A stretch of DNA of 64,000 bases from Kitasatospora sp. MAA4 (GCF_029893355.1 NZ_JARZAI010000017.1:1-64000); one strand, 5' to 3'. Shown: positions 25,106 through 34,356, counted from the stretch's first letter. Numbers and translations: made by a program. Notes: generated from the sequence alone by a model not told the origin.

Positions 25106-25909
25106 TCAGTCCGACAGGTCCCACAGCAGGCGGTAGTACCTGATCCGGTCCGGGTCGGCCTCGATCCCGTAGGCGTCGAGCAACGGCTCCTCCCACCCGG
25201 GGCCGTAGTTCCACCGCGTGCTCCAGGTGGCGATGGCGAGGTCGGCCCAGCGGTCGGCGACGCCGAGCGCGCCGAGGTCGACGTGGCCACTGCACGAACC
25301 GTCGTCGGTGATCAGGGTGTTGGGGGCGCAGGCGTCGCCGTGGCAGACGACGAGGCGGTCGACCGGCGGGAGTTCGGCGACCAGGTCGAGTGCGCGTTCG
25401 ACGGTACCGACGTACCGGATGTCCTCGTGCCACTGGGCCGGATCAATCCGGCCCGCCGCCGCGCGCGACCGCACCGCCTCCAGGCGTCGCCCGGCCGACC
25501 AGTCGAACGGGCAGTGGGCGACGGGGAGTTGCTCGTGCAGCGCGCGCAGGCCGGCGCCGATCGCGCGTACGGCCGTGGCAGGGTCGCGCTTCCAGTGGTC
25601 GTCCACCGCCATCCGTCCGGGCAGGCCGGCCGTGACGATCCACGACCCCGTCGCGTCCGCGCCCTCGGCCAGCACGCGCGGCACCACGGTGAACTCCGCC
25701 GCCCAGCGCAGGCGCACGACCTCGGCCGAGAGGTCGATACCGCTGCCGACCGGCGTCCACTTCACGAACTGCCGTGCATTCCCACGGCCGAGCTGGAAAG
25801 TCAGACCACCGACGCCGTTCTCCCACACGGCCCGCAACGGCCGTCCCGCTGCCAACTCGGTGACGACCTCCGGCACTTCGACCGGTCCCTCAGGTGTGGC
25901 AGCTGTCAT
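25106..25909 (-). CDS. Aminoglycoside phosphotransferase, APH(3')-like
   Basis: 267 aa. Predicted to transfer phosphate from ATP to a hydroxyl of an aminoglycoside or similar compound. The Brenner motif is VCHGDACAPNTLI (APH(3') enzymes have HGDACLPN), followed by the metal-binding GHVDLGALGVADRWADLAIA, which is also the APH(3') pattern, and the C-terminal YGIEADPDRIRYYRLLWDL. Length matches APH(3') (about 265 aa). Such genes serve self-resistance in producers but are also scattered in streptomycete genomes; no aminoglycoside biosynthesis genes are visible here. Confidence 0.9.
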   Translation of the reverse strand: MTAATPEGPVEVPEVVTELAAGRPLRAVWENGVGGLTFQLGRGNARQFVKWTPVGSGIDLSAEVVRLRWAAEFTVVPRVLAEGADATGSWIVTAGLPGRMAVDDHWKRDPATAVRAIGAGLRALHEQLPVAHCPFDWSAGRRLEAVRSRAAAGRIDPAQWHEDIRYVGTVERALDLVAELPPVDRLVVCHGDACAPNTLITDDGSCSGHVDLGALGVADRWADLAIATWSTRWNYGPGWEEPLLDAYGIEADPDRIRYYRLLWDLSD

Positions 25910-26011
25910 TCGGTCATTCTCGCCGCGCCTGGCGGTGGTCGGCCAGCCCTTATCGGGTTGCGGCAGAAGTCGACCCCGCCGACGTCTGCGTCGGCAGCAG
26001 CGACGGAGCGG

Positions 26012-26290
26012 CTACCTGCCTCGGTAGACGTCGCGACGGTTTCCGGCGGCCATGACCCACACGATCAGTCGGCCGTCCTCGATCGTGTACACGACTCGGT
26101 AGTCGCCGACCCTGAGTCGCCAACGCGAGCTGTGCCCCTGAAGAGCCTTGATATCGAAGGCCGTTGTATCGCCCTCGTCCAACCCCTTCTGGAGTTCGGC
26201 AAGGCGATGGAGGATCCGCAGAGCGTCAGGGCGTGGGATCTTGAGCATGTCCCGTTGGGCGTGCGGGGTAAACCGCGTCACGTAGCCCAT
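26012..26290 (-). CDS. RelE/ParE-family toxin
   Basis: 92 aa. The compact RelE fold is shown by YVTRFTPHAQRDMLKIPRPDALRILHRLAEL, then IKALQGHSSRWRLRVGDYRVVYTIEDGRLIVWVMAAGNRRDVYR, ending in the R-D-x-Y-R signature. RelE-type toxins cut mRNA in the ribosomal A site; catalytic Arg and Tyr positions are kept. It begins 5 nt after the antitoxin stop, so the pair is one operon, antitoxin first. Autoregulated by the palindrome upstream of the antitoxin, by inference. Confidence 0.93.
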   Translation of the reverse strand: MGYVTRFTPHAQRDMLKIPRPDALRILHRLAELQKGLDEGDTTAFDIKALQGHSSRWRLRVGDYRVVYTIEDGRLIVWVMAAGNRRDVYRGR

Positions 26291-26295
26291 GGAGA

Positions 26296-26577
26296 TCAGG
26301 CGTGGTGGGCGCGCAGCATGGCGGCCATCTCTTCGAGCGAGACTGAACCCTCGGTCCCCTCGGAGTCCGCCTCGTCGGCCAACTGGTTCAGCCAGGACTC
26401 CTCGGCCTGTTCCGCAAGCCGACTCAGCCGCCGGTACTCAAGGATGTCGATCACTACGGCCTCCTGCTTGCCGCGCCGAGTGATGATGGTCGGAGTTTCA
26501 TCGCGACGGGCCCGGTCGAGAACGTCGGCCAAGTGGCTGCGAACCTCGGCCATGGATTCGATCACTGGCTCACTCAT
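26296..26577 (-). CDS. Phd/YefM-family antitoxin
   Basis: 93 aa. The N-terminus SEPVIESMAEVRSHLADVLDRARRDETPTIITRRGKQEAVVID is the DNA-binding Phd/YefM fold; the acidic C-terminal part (WLNQLADEADSEGTEGS) should wrap the toxin. Paired with RelE immediately downstream. ATG at 26577 has a TACATT -10-like hexamer ending 6 nt upstream and no ribosome binding site, so the transcript may be leaderless. A 14-bp palindrome lies 14 nt upstream. Confidence 0.92.
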   Translation of the reverse strand: MSEPVIESMAEVRSHLADVLDRARRDETPTIITRRGKQEAVVIDILEYRRLSRLAEQAEESWLNQLADEADSEGTEGSVSLEEMAAMLRAHHA

Positions 26578-26590
26578 GCAACAAATGTAG

Positions 26591-26604
26591 CAGATGTACA
26601 TCTG
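26591..26604. promoter_or_regulatory. Palindromic operator of the toxin-antitoxin operon
   Basis: A perfect 14-bp palindrome, CAGATGTACATCTG, centred about 20 nt upstream of the antitoxin ATG and overlapping the spacer of its presumed promoter (-10 TACATT at 26584-26589 on the minus strand). Its size and position fit the binding site of a dimeric Phd/YefM autorepressor. Confidence 0.7.
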
Positions 26605-26627
26605 AACGGGGCACCCGGATCCTCGTC

Positions 26628-27554
26628 TCACCGGCGCTGGCAGCACGTCCTCCTGGCCGTAGCGTCTGCGGTACGCGCCGTCCCGTGGCGGGTCAGGGCT
26701 ACGCCGGTGAGGACGACGGCCATGCCCGCCAGGACGCGCAGGCCGATGCGTTCGTGCAGGACAGCGGCTCCCAGCGCCACCGAGACCACCGGGAGCAGGT
26801 AACCGACGGTGGCGGCGGCGGTCGGGCCCTCGTCGGCGATGAGACGGGAGTTGAGGTGGAAGGTGATGCCCGTGCAGAAGACGCCCAGGACGGCGGCGGC
26901 GATCAGCGCGGTGAGGGTGGGTCCAGCCGACGGGGGGTGGCCGGCGGGCAGGGCGAGTGTGGTCAGGCCCGTCGCGGCGAGGAGTTGGGCTGCCGAGAGG
27001 GCGAGCGGGCCGGCGCCCCGGCCGAGCAGGTGGCGGGCCATGTAGGCGAAGGCGACGGCGTAGCTGAGGGCCGCGCCCAGCAGGGCCGCCGCGCCCCGGC
27101 CGGTCAGGCCGGAGTGCTGCCAGGGGGCGAAGATCAGCAGCGTGCCGGCGAAGCCGAGCAGCAGGCCGGCCACCCGGCGCGGCCGGAGTCCGCGCTCGGT
27201 GCGCAGCGCGAGGCCGATGGCCAGCGACCACAGCGGCGTGGTGGCGTTGACGACGCCGGCCACCCCGGAGTCGACGCTCTGCTCGCCGATGCCCGACAGC
27301 AGGAACGGCAGGACGTTGCAGAAGAGGGCGGCCACCACGAGGTGCCCCCACGTGCTGCGGTCCCACGGCAGGCGCTGGCCGCCGATGCGGGCCAGGGTCA
27401 GCAGGACGGCCGCGCCGAGGGCGCAGCGGATCACGGTGAGGTCGAGCGGGGACAGGCCGCCGCTCAGCGCGATCTTGATCCACAGGAAGCCGGACCCCCA
27501 GAGCAGGGCGAGGACGCCCATCCGTGCGAGGGTTCCGGCCTGGCCGCTGGGCAC
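26628..27554 (-). CDS. EamA/DMT-family transporter
   Basis: 308 aa, ten hydrophobic helices arranged as two EamA repeats, the second starting near residue 150 (ALLGAALSYAVAFAYMARHLL). Motif LALLWGSGFLWIKIAL at the first helix and VGYLLPVVSVALGAAVLHERI in the ninth/tenth are typical. Likely metabolite exporter. GTG at 27554 has GGGAG seven nt upstream and is preferred to ATG at 27521. It is divergent from a LysR regulator that may control it. Only a few bases separate its end from the toxin-antitoxin promoter region. Confidence 0.88.
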   Translation of the reverse strand: MPSGQAGTLARMGVLALLWGSGFLWIKIALSGGLSPLDLTVIRCALGAAVLLTLARIGGQRLPWDRSTWGHLVVAALFCNVLPFLLSGIGEQSVDSGVAGVVNATTPLWSLAIGLALRTERGLRPRRVAGLLLGFAGTLLIFAPWQHSGLTGRGAAALLGAALSYAVAFAYMARHLLGRGAGPLALSAAQLLAATGLTTLALPAGHPPSAGPTLTALIAAAVLGVFCTGITFHLNSRLIADEGPTAAATVGYLLPVVSVALGAAVLHERIGLRVLAGMAVVLTGVALTRHGTARTADATARRTCCQRR

Positions 27555-27651
27555 TGTTGATCTCCCGTCGAGTGGTCTCCGGGGCAACACTGCGCCGATG
27601 GATAACGTAAGACAAGCGAAAAGATCTGCACCCAGCATTAAGCTGGCCTAC

Positions 27652-28566
27652 ATGCTTGATGTGCGTCGTATGCAGCTGCTGCGGGCGGTGGTCACCAGCG
27701 GGTCGGTCACCGCGGCGGCACGGAATCTCGGGTACACGCCGTCCGCCGTCAGCCAGCAGATGGCGGCGCTGGAGAAGGAGGCCGGCATCGCGCTGCTGGA
27801 GCGCACCGGGCGGGGCGTGCGGCCGACGGAGGCGGGCACGCTGCTCACCGAGTACGCGGCCGTCATCGGCAGGCAGCTGGCCGAGGCGGAGACGGCGCTG
27901 GCCGACCTGCGGGCCGGGCGGACCGGGCGGCTCGCCGTACAGTACTTCGGCACGGCGGGGGCCGCCCTGATGGCTCCCGCCGTGGCCGAACTGCGCCGCC
28001 AACACCCGGGCGTGCAGGTTGAGTTGAAGGTGGCCGAGGCCGAGGAGGCAGTCCCGGAGGTGCGCAGCGGCCGGGCCGACCTGGCCCTCGTGGTGCGGAC
28101 CCGGGAGCGGCCACCCGTCGACGGCATCCGCTTCGTCCACCTGCTCGACGACGGGTACCGCGCCGTACTGCCGCGCGGGCACCGGCTCGCCGCCAAGCGG
28201 GTACTCGACCTCGCCGAGCTCGCCGACGAGCCGTGGGTCGGCAGCGAGCGCTCGGGGCCCTGCCTGGACGCCGTGCTCGACGCCTGCGGCGCGGCCGGCT
28301 TCAGTCCCGACGTCGTGGTGGAGGGCGAGGACTACGCCACCGCGCAGGGCTTCGTCGCGGCCGGGCTCGGCGTCAGCCTGGTGCCGGGGCTGGGCCTCGG
28401 CGGCCGGCATCCCGGCGTGGTCGTCCGCAGGGTCCGCAACCCGGAGCCGGTCCGGGCGATCTACGCCGCCGTGCGGGAGTCCGCGGCAGCCCCGCCCGCG
28501 CTGGACGGCCTGCTCGACGCGCTGCGCAGCGCGGCCGCCGAGGGCACGGTCAGCGCGTCGACGTGA
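27652..28566 (+). CDS. LysR-family transcriptional regulator
   Basis: 304 aa. N-terminal winged HTH (MLDVRRMQLLRAVVTSGSVTAAARNLGYTPSAVSQQMAALEKEAGI) and a C-terminal periplasmic-binding-fold effector domain beginning about residue 90. Chosen start ATG 27652; an in-frame ATG at 27598 would extend it by 18 residues. The divergent EamA transporter is the natural target, since LysR proteins usually control the gene facing them. Its last 17 nt overlap the convergent AMP-ligase gene end. Confidence 0.93.
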   Translation: MLDVRRMQLLRAVVTSGSVTAAARNLGYTPSAVSQQMAALEKEAGIALLERTGRGVRPTEAGTLLTEYAAVIGRQLAEAETALADLRAGRTGRLAVQYFGTAGAALMAPAVAELRRQHPGVQVELKVAEAEEAVPEVRSGRADLALVVRTRERPPVDGIRFVHLLDDGYRAVLPRGHRLAAKRVLDLAELADEPWVGSERSGPCLDAVLDACGAAGFSPDVVVEGEDYATAQGFVAAGLGVSLVPGLGLGGRHPGVVVRRVRNPEPVRAIYAAVRESAAAPPALDGLLDALRSAAAEGTVSAST

Positions 28567-30082
28567 GCGTGCGCAGCGCCGCCAGGTCGGGCTTGCCCGC
28601 CTCGGTGATCGGTATCCGGGGCAGCAGCAGGACCGAACGGGGTTCGCTGTGCGGGCCGTTGAGCTCCCGGACCCAGCGGCGCAGCTGCTCGGCGGTGACC
28701 GCGACGCCCGGGACGGTGGTGACGGCGGCGTGCACGCTCTCCTGCCGGTCGCGGTCGACGGTGGAGAACATCACGGCCTCGCGCACCGCCGGGTGGGTCA
28801 GCAGCGGCCCCTCGACGTCGCGCGGGAACACGTTGCGGGCGTTGACGATGGCCATCGCGCCCCGGCGGCCCTCCACGATGAGGTAGCCCGCCGCGTCGAG
28901 GCGGCCGAGGTCACCGGTGCGCAGCCAACCGTCGTGCAGGACCTGCGCGGTGAGCTCCGGGTTGCGCCAGTAACCCGACATCATGGTCGGGGTCCGCACC
29001 CAGATCTCCCCCGTCCGGCCGGGGCCGAGGTCCCGGCCGCGGTCGTCCAGGATGCGGACCCCACTGTCGGGGAACGGGCGTCCGGCCGTGGTCAGCAGGC
29101 GCGGATCGAGGTGCTCCTGCGGGTGGAGGCGGGTGACCGGGCCGGCCTCGGTGAGGCTGTACGTCTGGTGGAGTACCGGCCCCAGGCGGCGGGTGGCCTC
29201 GGCGAGGCGCTCGGGCGAGGGCAGGCAGCCGGTGTAGCTGACGCGCCGCAGGCTGCCGGTGTCGGTGCGGTCGAGATCCGGGTGGTCCAGCACCTGGTGG
29301 AGCAGGTGCGGCGGCAGGTAGACCCGGGTGACCCGGTCCCGTTCGACAGCCGCCAGGACGGCCGCCGCGTCGAAGCCCTCCTGGAGGACGACGGTGCCGC
29401 CGGCGGCGAGCGCCAGGTCGGCCGTCGTCCCGCCGCCGTGGCAGAGCGCCGTGCAGAGCAGGAAGGTGCCCGCGTCCTCCAGTGGGGGCCTGGTCGGGCG
29501 GGCGAAGTAGCGCTGAATGCCCTTGGGCCGCCCGGTCGAGCCGCCGGTGAACCGGATGGCCATCACGTCCTCGGGCCGGAAGCGCGGCGCCACCGGACGC
29601 GGGGAGTGCGGCGCCGCGAGCCGCAGCAGGTCCTCGCCCAGGCCGGTCGGGCCGAGGGCCAGCAACAGGGCCTCCGGCATCCCTGCGGCGATGCGCGCCG
29701 CCGCCGGACCGAACCGCTGCGGATCGAAGACGAACGCGGTGGTCCGCGCGTCCAGCGCCGTCGCCAGCTGGTCGGCCACCGGCCGGTCGGCGTAGAGCAT
29801 CGCGATCCGGCAGCCGATCAGGTTGGCGGCGAGCCGGACCACCACGGTCTCCGGCCGGTTCCCGGCCAGGACGGTCACCCCGTCGCCCCTGCCGAGCCCG
29901 GTCTCCAGCAGCGCACGGGCGGTGCGATGGACGTCCTCGAGTACCTGACGCGCAGTCAGGTCGGCTCCCTCGCACCGGATCGCGACCCGCCCGGGGTTGT
30001 TCGCCAACCCCGCCAGGACGAGCCCGGTGAGGGTCGCCGACGCGTTCGCCGTCTCGTACCGACTGCCCAGTGCCTCCGTCAC
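28550..30082 (-). CDS. AMP-forming acyl-CoA synthetase / ligase
   Basis: 510 aa ANL-family enzyme that activates a carboxylic acid as acyl-adenylate. The P-loop-like motif is IRFTGGSTGRPKGIQR, followed by HQTYSLTEAG (A5), GYWRNPELTAQVLHDGWLRTGDLG (A7) and the C-terminal PITEAGKPDLAALR with the catalytic Lys. No carrier protein or thioesterase domain is attached. Acid substrate unknown; nearest family relatives act on fatty or aromatic acids. The gene converges with the LysR gene (17-nt overlap) and is followed upstream by the pentapeptide-repeat gene about 30 nt away, so the two could share a transcript. Confidence 0.92.
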   Translation of the reverse strand: MTEALGSRYETANASATLTGLVLAGLANNPGRVAIRCEGADLTARQVLEDVHRTARALLETGLGRGDGVTVLAGNRPETVVVRLAANLIGCRIAMLYADRPVADQLATALDARTTAFVFDPQRFGPAAARIAAGMPEALLLALGPTGLGEDLLRLAAPHSPRPVAPRFRPEDVMAIRFTGGSTGRPKGIQRYFARPTRPPLEDAGTFLLCTALCHGGGTTADLALAAGGTVVLQEGFDAAAVLAAVERDRVTRVYLPPHLLHQVLDHPDLDRTDTGSLRRVSYTGCLPSPERLAEATRRLGPVLHQTYSLTEAGPVTRLHPQEHLDPRLLTTAGRPFPDSGVRILDDRGRDLGPGRTGEIWVRTPTMMSGYWRNPELTAQVLHDGWLRTGDLGRLDAAGYLIVEGRRGAMAIVNARNVFPRDVEGPLLTHPAVREAVMFSTVDRDRQESVHAAVTTVPGVAVTAEQLRRWVRELNGPHSEPRSVLLLPRIPITEAGKPDLAALRTLTSTR

Positions 30083-30112
30083 ACCCGCATCTCTTCCCCG
30101 ACCAGGGCCCTT

Positions 30113-30760
30113 TCAGGCGTCCTTCACCTGGACGCCCAGCGCCTGCGCGAACTGCGGTGCCAGCTCCAGCAGCTGGAGCGAGGAGATGACCGCGCCGCGC
30201 AGCCCCTCGTGGCCGTCGGGCAGGCCGAGCCGGGTGGCGCCGCGCAGGTCCACCTTCTTCAGGGTGGCACCGCCGAACCGCACCTCCTCCAGCGAACTGC
30301 CGGGAAACGAGACGTCGGTGAGCTTCGCGCCGCCGAAGTCGACGTCCCGCAGCTGGCAGTCCTCGAAGACCACGTCGCGCAGCACGGCGGACCGCAGGTT
30401 GACCGCCTCCAGCTTGCACTGACGGATCGTCAGCCGCCGCAGCTGGGAGCCGTACGCGGAGATCCCGGCCAGTAGTCCGGCCTGCACGGTGGCGTCCTGC
30501 CACTCGGTCTCGGCGAGGTCGGTGGCCACCCAGCGGCAGGCGTCCACCCAGACCTCGTTGAAGCGCGCCTTGCGCAGCCGCGCCTCGGTGAGCGAGACGC
30601 CGGTGAACGCGCACTCCATGAAGGTCGCCCCGCCGGCCTCGACGCCCTCGTAGGCCACGCCCTCGAAGTGCGCGGTGTCGTAGCGGGCGTCGCGGCGCAG
30701 CGGGCCGGCGTGCGGCTGGAGCAGGTGGGCGTACGGCAGGTCGGCGAGCTGCTGGGCCAT
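30113..30760 (-). CDS. Pentapeptide-repeat protein
   Basis: 215 aa folding as a right-handed quadrilateral beta helix. From about residue 25 the sequence shows A(D/N)LxX steps, for example ARLRKARFNEVWVD, VNLRSAVLRDVVFEDCQLRDVDFGGAKLTDVSFPGSSLEEVRFGGATLKKVDLRGATRL. Members of this size include gyrase-protecting proteins (MfpA/Qnr type), which would confer fluoroquinolone tolerance, but most streptomycete homologues are uncharacterised. It lies upstream of the AMP-ligase gene on the same strand. Confidence 0.9.
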   Translation of the reverse strand: MAQQLADLPYAHLLQPHAGPLRRDARYDTAHFEGVAYEGVEAGGATFMECAFTGVSLTEARLRKARFNEVWVDACRWVATDLAETEWQDATVQAGLLAGISAYGSQLRRLTIRQCKLEAVNLRSAVLRDVVFEDCQLRDVDFGGAKLTDVSFPGSSLEEVRFGGATLKKVDLRGATRLGLPDGHEGLRGAVISSLQLLELAPQFAQALGVQVKDA

Positions 30761-30836
30761 AACAGAGGACCTCGATCGTGGTGCAGGATGCGGGCGCGGG
30801 TGCGGTCCCGCGATCGTCGCACGCGGGACCGACAGG

Positions 30837-32036
30837 TCAGCCCTGCGCCGCCACCGGCCCCCGGCTGTGCAGCCAGACCCCGACGGCCACCACGGCGGCG
30901 CCGACCAGCCCGGTGGCCAGCACCCCCGCCGCCCCCGCCGCCGTGCAGGCCAGCACCGCCAGCGAGGCGACCGGCAGCACCCACTGGGCGGCGCCGGTCT
31001 TGGTGTGCCGGGAGTGCAGCGCCCAGACGGTGAACAGGTAGAGCGCCGCCGGCACGGTCACCGCGGCCGTCGCGGCGGCCTGCGAGATGTGCGCGGCGCC
31101 GACCGCGTACTCGACGGCGACCTCCAGCCCCGCGCCGATCGCCGCCGCCGATCCGAAGATCAGATAGTGGCCGTAACCCCAGAGGAAGGCCTGCCGATTG
31201 GAGCGCAGGTGCGCGTGCACCGGGCGGGCGAAGTAGATCCACCACGCGGAGAAGCAGAGCAGCAGGCCGCCCACCGCGATCGGCACCAGCCTGCCCAGCG
31301 CCTCGTGCTCGTCGATCGCCGACTGGGTGGCGATGGTGGCCGCCGAGACGGTCTCGCCGAGCACGATCAGGGTGAACAGGCCGTAGCGCTCCGAGATGTG
31401 CGCCGGATGCCAGCTGGTCTGCACCCTGCGCTCGGCCAGCGCGGGCACCGACAACTCGACCAGCACGCCCACCGGGACGACGTAGGGGGCCACCGAGGAC
31501 GGCAGCAGCAGCATCAGCACCCAGCCGACCTGCACCAGGGTGATCCCGGCCGCGTAGCGCCGGGCCATCGAGCGGGCGGCGCCGCTCTCGCCCTGCGCGG
31601 CCCGCAGCCACTGGGTCACCATGGCCAGGCGCATCACCACGTAGCCGGTCACCGCCAGCGCGTTGCTGCCGTCCGTGAAGAGCCGCGGGATGCCCGCCGC
31701 CAGGATCAGCACGCCGGTGATCTGCACCAGCGTGGTGACCCGGTAGGGGACGTCGTCGCAGTCGTACGCCGAGGCGAACCAGGTGAAGTTCATCCAGGCC
31801 CACCAGACTGCGAAGAACGCGAAGAGGTAGCCGACCAGCGCCACCCGCAGGTGCCCCTCGCCGAGCGCCGTCGCCAGCTGCCGGCCGGCCTGGCCGACCG
31901 CGACCACGAAGCAGAGGTCGAAGAAGAGTTCCAGCGGGGTGGACGCGCGGTGCGCCTCGTCCCGGCTGCGGCGCACCATGCGGCGCACCACCGGGTCCCG
32001 CGGCGCGAGCGCGGCGGGGGTGGGTCCTGCGGTCAT
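30837..32036 (-). CDS. Low temperature requirement protein A (LtrA) family membrane protein
   Basis: About 399 aa with roughly 12 predicted helices. The family block TPLELFFDLCFVVAVGQAGRQL near residue 35 and WWAWMNFTWFASAYDCDDVPYR near 90 identify it. Function unknown in bacteria. ATG at 32036 follows a GAGAGAG-containing leader; the longer frame adds an Arg/Pro-rich stretch that looks non-coding. About 400 nt separate it from the next gene upstream, holding the ABC importer's terminator. Confidence 0.9.
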   Translation of the reverse strand: MTAGPTPAALAPRDPVVRRMVRRSRDEAHRASTPLELFFDLCFVVAVGQAGRQLATALGEGHLRVALVGYLFAFFAVWWAWMNFTWFASAYDCDDVPYRVTTLVQITGVLILAAGIPRLFTDGSNALAVTGYVVMRLAMVTQWLRAAQGESGAARSMARRYAAGITLVQVGWVLMLLLPSSVAPYVVPVGVLVELSVPALAERRVQTSWHPAHISERYGLFTLIVLGETVSAATIATQSAIDEHEALGRLVPIAVGGLLLCFSAWWIYFARPVHAHLRSNRQAFLWGYGHYLIFGSAAAIGAGLEVAVEYAVGAAHISQAAATAAVTVPAALYLFTVWALHSRHTKTGAAQWVLPVASLAVLACTAAGAAGVLATGLVGAAVVAVGVWLHSRGPVAAQG

Positions 32037-32437
32037 CGGGGGCTCTCTCGGGACGTCGGACGAGCGGCTCCCGGCGATCGTGGCACCCCGGACCGGCGGG
32101 CGCACGCACCGCGACGGCACGGCTGCGCCGAACGACGGCACGACCTCGCCGAACGGGCGAGCCCGTCAAGGAGAGTTGACGGCGCAGTGCGCGAACCGGG
32201 TGACAGCTCGCCCGCCACCGGGCGCGCCCCGCGCCGGGGTGCGCGAACGTCCCGACCACCCCGCTACATTCCTCGTCAGTGGAACGGCACGAAGGGCGTC
32301 CTGCGGGCAACGCGGAAGGTCAAGGCCGACGCGGCACGGACGGGGGCGACGCCTCCGTCCCGCTGCCGCACCGGCCTCGTGATCACCGCGCTGCCCGGCA
32401 GCGCTTCAGCCTGCCCGCTTACCGACGCGACGGGGGC
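32037..32437. other. Intergenic region without recognisable gene
   Basis: About 400 nt between ltrA and the substrate-binding protein gene. It contains the upstream region of ltrA and, near its right end, the hairpin listed separately. I see no conserved small ORF. Confidence 0.5.
32332..32368 (-). terminator. Imperfect hairpin after the peptide-binding protein gene
   Basis: CGGCA-GGACGG paired with CCGTCC-TGCCG around an inner GGC/GCC stem, about 70 nt past the stop of the substrate-binding protein on its strand. Mismatches are present, so termination is only likely. Confidence 0.45.
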
Positions 32438-34147
32438 TCACTTCTGCCACCCCACCGCGGTGTAGTCGGTGTCCGCGAGCCCGGTCGCGCCGTAGTTGGC
32501 CAGGCCCTTGCGGAACGCGGCGACGGTCGGGCGCTGGTAGAGCTCGATGGTGTGGCCCAGCGCCCAGATTTCGGCGTCCGCCTGGTTGTAGAGCTTCGCC
32601 GCGGCGGCCGGGTCCAGGGTGGCGGCGGCCTGCTTGAGCAGACCGTCGATCTCCGGGGTGCTCAGCTTGGAGTAGTTGGAGAAGACGTTGTCGCCGACCG
32701 GCTCCTGGTAGGACGGGATGATCGCCGAGGGCGGGAACGAGCCGGTGTTGCGCCAGGTCGCCAGGTCGAACTTGCCGACGTTGACGTACTTCTCGAAGAA
32801 GTCGTTCTCCGGTACCCGGTCCACGTCGAGCTTGACGCCGGCCTGGAGCAGCATGTTCTGGGTGGCGGTGGCCATGTCGGCGGTGGCCTGCGAGGAGCCC
32901 TGGGAGAGGACGAAGTGCAGCTCCAGTGACTGGCCGTCCTTGGTGCGCGGCTTTCCGGCCCCCGCGTCCTGCCAACCCGCGTCGGTCAGCAGCTTCTTGG
33001 CCGCGTCCAGGTCGAACTTGCCCCACTCGCCGGAGTTGTCCTGGTAGCCGGCCTGGTTGGTCATCAGGATGTGGTTGCCGAGCTTCGGGAAAGTCACCGG
33101 GACACCCTGGTTCAGCACCTTGATCAGGGCATCGCGGTCGACCGCCTTGTCGATCGCCTGGCGCACGTGCAGGTCGGCGAGCGGCCCGTTGGAGCCGAGC
33201 GAGATGTGCACCTCGTCCCACGGGCTGGCCGAGCGGATCACCCCGTTGGCGTCCGCCTTGAGCTGGCTGTAGGCGTCCGCGTTGCCGGCGCCGGCCTCGT
33301 CGATCTCGTTGTTCAGAAAGGCCTGGGTGATCGCCGAGGTGGACAGCACCCGGTAGGTGAACTTGTCCAACTTGGGCTTGGTCCCCCACCAGTTGGGGTC
33401 CGGCACGACGGTGATGGTCTGCGCGGCCTTGTCCTGGGTGCCGAGCTTGAAGGCGCCGCCGGTGATCGGGATGTTCCCGATCCAGCCCTTGTTGAACGCG
33501 TCCGGGGTGGATATGCCGGCGGCCGGGAGCAGCGGGTAGAACAGGTTCTGCCAGTCGGCGAAGGGCTTGCTGAAGGTGATCTTGACCTGGGTCGGGTCGG
33601 CGCCCTGCGAGACGTCGCTGATCTGGTCGTAGCCGGTGGTGGAGGAGACGTTGAAGGCCGGGTTGGTGCCGTTGGCGGCCTGCCACTCGGCCTTGAAGTC
33701 CAGGTAGCTCAGCGCCTTGCCGTCCGACCACTTGGCCTTGGGGTTGAGCGTGTAGAGCACCACCTGCGGGGAGGTGGAGACCACCTTGGCGGAGACCAGG
33801 AAGTCCGGCACGGCCTGGAAGGTGCCGGTGGCGTCCACCCGGAAGAGCTCGGGCTCGACCATCTTCATGATCTCGACCGAGTCGCCGTAGGTGCCGTCCA
33901 CCTGGATCGGGTTCCACTGGTCGATCCACTGCTGGAGCGGTAGGCGCAGTTCACCGCCGTCCTTGATCTGGGACAGCGGCTGCGGGTTGATGTCGGTGCT
34001 GTTCAGGCTCGGCTGGGCGCTCTTGGACGCGTCGGCCGTCGCCCCCGAACCGCTGGAGCTGCAGCCGGCGACCACCAGCACCAGGGCGGTGGCGGCGACG
34101 GCCATCGTGGAACGGCTGAGTCGGCGGCGAGGGGCGGTGACGGCCAT
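32438..34147 (-). CDS. Peptide ABC transporter substrate-binding lipoprotein (family 5)
   Basis: 569 aa lipoprotein of the DppA/OppA family, the extracellular binding component of the divergent importer. The signal peptide LVLVVAGCSSS holds the lipobox with Cys near residue 29. Family blocks are NPKAKWSDGKALSYLDF, FNKGWIGNIPITGGAFKLG, ADLHVRQAIDKAVDRDALIKVL and ADAEIWALGHTIELYQRPTVAAFRKGL. ATG at 34147 is preferred to 34219, because it is directly followed by the basic n-region RRRLSRS. It is transcribed opposite to permeases and ATPase, so one divergent region controls both arms. Confidence 0.95.
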   Translation of the reverse strand: MAVTAPRRRLSRSTMAVAATALVLVVAGCSSSGSGATADASKSAQPSLNSTDINPQPLSQIKDGGELRLPLQQWIDQWNPIQVDGTYGDSVEIMKMVEPELFRVDATGTFQAVPDFLVSAKVVSTSPQVVLYTLNPKAKWSDGKALSYLDFKAEWQAANGTNPAFNVSSTTGYDQISDVSQGADPTQVKITFSKPFADWQNLFYPLLPAAGISTPDAFNKGWIGNIPITGGAFKLGTQDKAAQTITVVPDPNWWGTKPKLDKFTYRVLSTSAITQAFLNNEIDEAGAGNADAYSQLKADANGVIRSASPWDEVHISLGSNGPLADLHVRQAIDKAVDRDALIKVLNQGVPVTFPKLGNHILMTNQAGYQDNSGEWGKFDLDAAKKLLTDAGWQDAGAGKPRTKDGQSLELHFVLSQGSSQATADMATATQNMLLQAGVKLDVDRVPENDFFEKYVNVGKFDLATWRNTGSFPPSAIIPSYQEPVGDNVFSNYSKLSTPEIDGLLKQAAATLDPAAAAKLYNQADAEIWALGHTIELYQRPTVAAFRKGLANYGATGLADTDYTAVGWQK

Positions 34148-34356
34148 GGAGGGTTCCCCCAAGATTTCGAAGACAGATTCGATCGCCAGGTGTGGCGACG
34201 CTTGAGCGTGGGCAGCCAAGTCGGTGTCCAGCCAGCAGAAGGTAACAGCGGATCAGTTCGCCCACCAGGGGTTGGTGTTCACGCCTGATCGAATTGAAAC
34301 AGGCGGAAACACGGCGGACACACCCCGTCCGCAGAGCGCTGAAAGACTCTGACCTG

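Noticed and set aside
22750..25290. A long minus-strand frame across the phospholipase C and methyltransferase genes.
   Set aside because: Antisense or out-of-frame shadow of two well-supported genes; no start signal and unnatural composition.
25106..25909. Aminoglycoside biosynthetic cluster suspected from the APH(3')-like gene.
   Set aside because: No aminocyclitol, glycosyltransferase or sugar genes are near; an isolated resistance-type gene is common.
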